DNA from: Cyclaneusma minus
Lineage: Eukaryota; Ascomycota; Leotiomycetes; Marthamycetales; Marthamycetaceae
Direction: 5' to 3'
Length of the DNA stretch: 64,000 bases
NCBI GenBank assembly: GCA_037179335.1
Contig: JAKZHN010000028.1
Location: 124,001-188,000 of the forward strand
A model generated the notes under the pieces. The model searched no databases. It worked only from the letters and a program-made list of their open reading frames with translations, and was not told where the DNA came from. How positions within the stretch are numbered: the first letter of the stretch is position 1; each line of letters opens with the position of its first letter. The translations under genes were made by a program, and so were the position numbers. Shown here piece by piece: positions 62,501 to 64,000 of this stretch.

Positions 62501-64000
62501 GCGGGTAAAAGATAGGAGTACCTTGGAAAGGATCTCCGGGGGCACACCAGTTGCCAGGTTCTCGGTGCTTCCCCGCCGCACTAGGGCTTTAGAGCCAGCC
62601 CGTCTCAGTGCCGCATGCTTCACGCAGTCTTCAACCAGTGCTTCAAAAAGTTCAGTACAGGACAACAGGAATCTGTAGTCACCCAGAACCATTTCAAGGC
62701 TCCCAACAATGGCTGCTAATCGGCCTCCACGGCCATCGATGTTGAGTAAACCGCTCCTTCCTAGCAAGGGCCACACTCGGCCTGGCATGACTGGAATCAA
62801 GGCCTTGATGAAGCTGGTGCATGCTAATAGAACGTCCAGACTGTCTTCGGACTGAGTCCGTGATGACCGGCTTTCTAATTCTTCGCCGAAAATATCAAAT
62901 ACGACGGAGATGATGTCGCCCCGAGTGCGTCCCAGAGCGTCACTGGCCTCCCCAAGGATCCTCTGGCTAAGCTCCTGTGCCTCGACATCAGAGCTTGCAA
63001 TTCTGGTAGAAGTCGACAACAAAGTTGCAAACAGAGAAATGACCTCCGCTTGCGAATCCCGATCTAGTGGACCACCAGTTGTAGCGTCCAGATACTCTCC
63101 GGTTGTCGTAGCAGTATCCAGGAGCCTGCCAAAGTAAGCCAAACCTGAGTACTGGTAGAACCAAACCACGACCTTGGGTCCGTCATCAGACACTACGCGC
63201 CCAAAAGTACCAGCAGGTATGATGAATCCATCAGAGGCTTCTGGGTCTTCATTTGCTTGCTTGTATTGAAGACGCAAGTTATTGCGAGGTTCAAAAAGGC
63301 TTATGGGTTCGGTCAATTGGATGGTGTTGGTATTCTCCTCTTCATGTGTAACCTCGTAACCTCTGAAATCGTTAGGCAATTCGTGTGTGAAGGATGGCAT
63401 CACTCCCAGCAGGCGGGCCGCGGGAGTACTGTCGTCCTCCAACTTGTCTTGACATGATGCCACATTCCTCATTAGTTTCAGAAAAGGCAGACTCTCATAA
63501 GGATAGCGAGCCATCGCCGGGCGCAGGAAGGCATCCGCCAAGGTCTGGTCGGAGAGAAACTCATCGATTGGGTTGGGAACATCGCCACGGGCTTGTATGG
63601 CAGATGGATAGTCCAATATCGTGAGTAGTGCCTGGACAACTTCAGGGATGTAATCGATGAAAACAGTGCAAGAACGGATGAGACTGAGGAGTACCATCCG
63701 CACCGCCCATTCCATTGGCCGAGGCCTCTGTGAACTTGGGCTGGCACTGAAATTCTGAACGAGTGCAGTCACAACATCGAATACGTGAAGCTGATTGACG
63801 ACCGTTCCGGCCAGGTATTCGATAGGGTCTCCATCCATGGGGGTTTTCATGACCCTTTCCATGACTTGCTCAAAATAGCCTGTCTCAAGCGAGCCATCGC
63901 TGCTGACCGAAGAGCGGCGACCACTAGACCTGCCTGCCATAGCCAGTGCATCTGCCGGACCTGGAGAGGCCGACCCTTCGAATCCTTCTGCTGCTTTCTG
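59581..64000 (-). CDS. NUP188: Nucleoporin Nup188, N-terminus beyond the window
   Basis: Large alpha-solenoid scaffold protein of the inner ring of the nuclear pore. The frame is open to the window edge (64000-61067) and continues after a 49-base intron in phase 0 as 61017-59581, giving 1456 visible residues; the true N-terminus lies outside. Diagnostic is the SH3-like insertion GTFGRVVSDDGPKVVVWFYQ-YSGLAYFGRLL about 230 residues in, which is characteristic of Nup188, with helical repeats before and after. The C-terminal exon carries FERLVQTRADFAIMLVQRLV and AELECQNRLEERVVEELMST. Fungal Nup188 proteins are typically 1650-1900 residues, so perhaps 200-400 are missing. An internal Met at 63940 is not the start. 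Confidence 0.87.

Overview
The window comes from a filamentous ascomycete (Pezizomycotina). Most genes are split by short GT..AG introns of about 50-80 bases. The recognisable proteins are typical of such fungi: RPB2, a SomA/Flo8-type LisH regulator, TOM6, PET117, VMA10, VPS23, NUP188 and an RCC1-type Ran exchange factor. Dothideomycetes is a guess from overall gene style only. All gene models were spliced by eye.

Layout: 0-12.3 kb carries a Q-rich unnamed protein, indoleamine 2,3-dioxygenase diverging from ESCRT-I VPS23, an SSX2IP/Msd1-like coiled-coil protein and a zinc alcohol dehydrogenase. 12.3-24.5 kb is sparse: a 91-residue secreted protein with 12 cysteines, TOM6, a small conserved-looking protein, long empty stretches and an MFS transporter gene with an in-frame nonsense codon. 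24.5-36.8 kb is dense: RPB2, PET117 diverging from VMA10, a TGL2-like lipase, an alpha-arrestin and a metallophosphoesterase-like protein that has lost most metal ligands. 36.8-49.4 kb is the accessory part: orphan genes, an NmrA-like reductase, a lysine/proline-rich orphan, two fused retroelement fragments in opposite orientation, and a run of four tiny membrane-type ORFs. 49.4-64 kb is conserved again: SomA, RCC1, a BRCT plus WGR protein, and NUP188 running off the right edge.

The most unusual signal is a family of at least seven short arrays (23.3, 45.1, 45.8, 47.3, 48.0, 48.3 and 53.7 kb). Their units have diverged strongly in sequence but mostly keep a 19-base spacing, with consensus near CAARTCAYTTGGAATATYC. 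All are non-coding and most lie around the retroelement relics. The palindrome TACATGTA also occurs nine times, always outside exons. The genes do not form one pathway. Local logic is limited to shared divergent promoters (IDO/VPS23, PET117/VMA10, SomA/RCC1) and to TOM6 and PET117 being mitochondrial.
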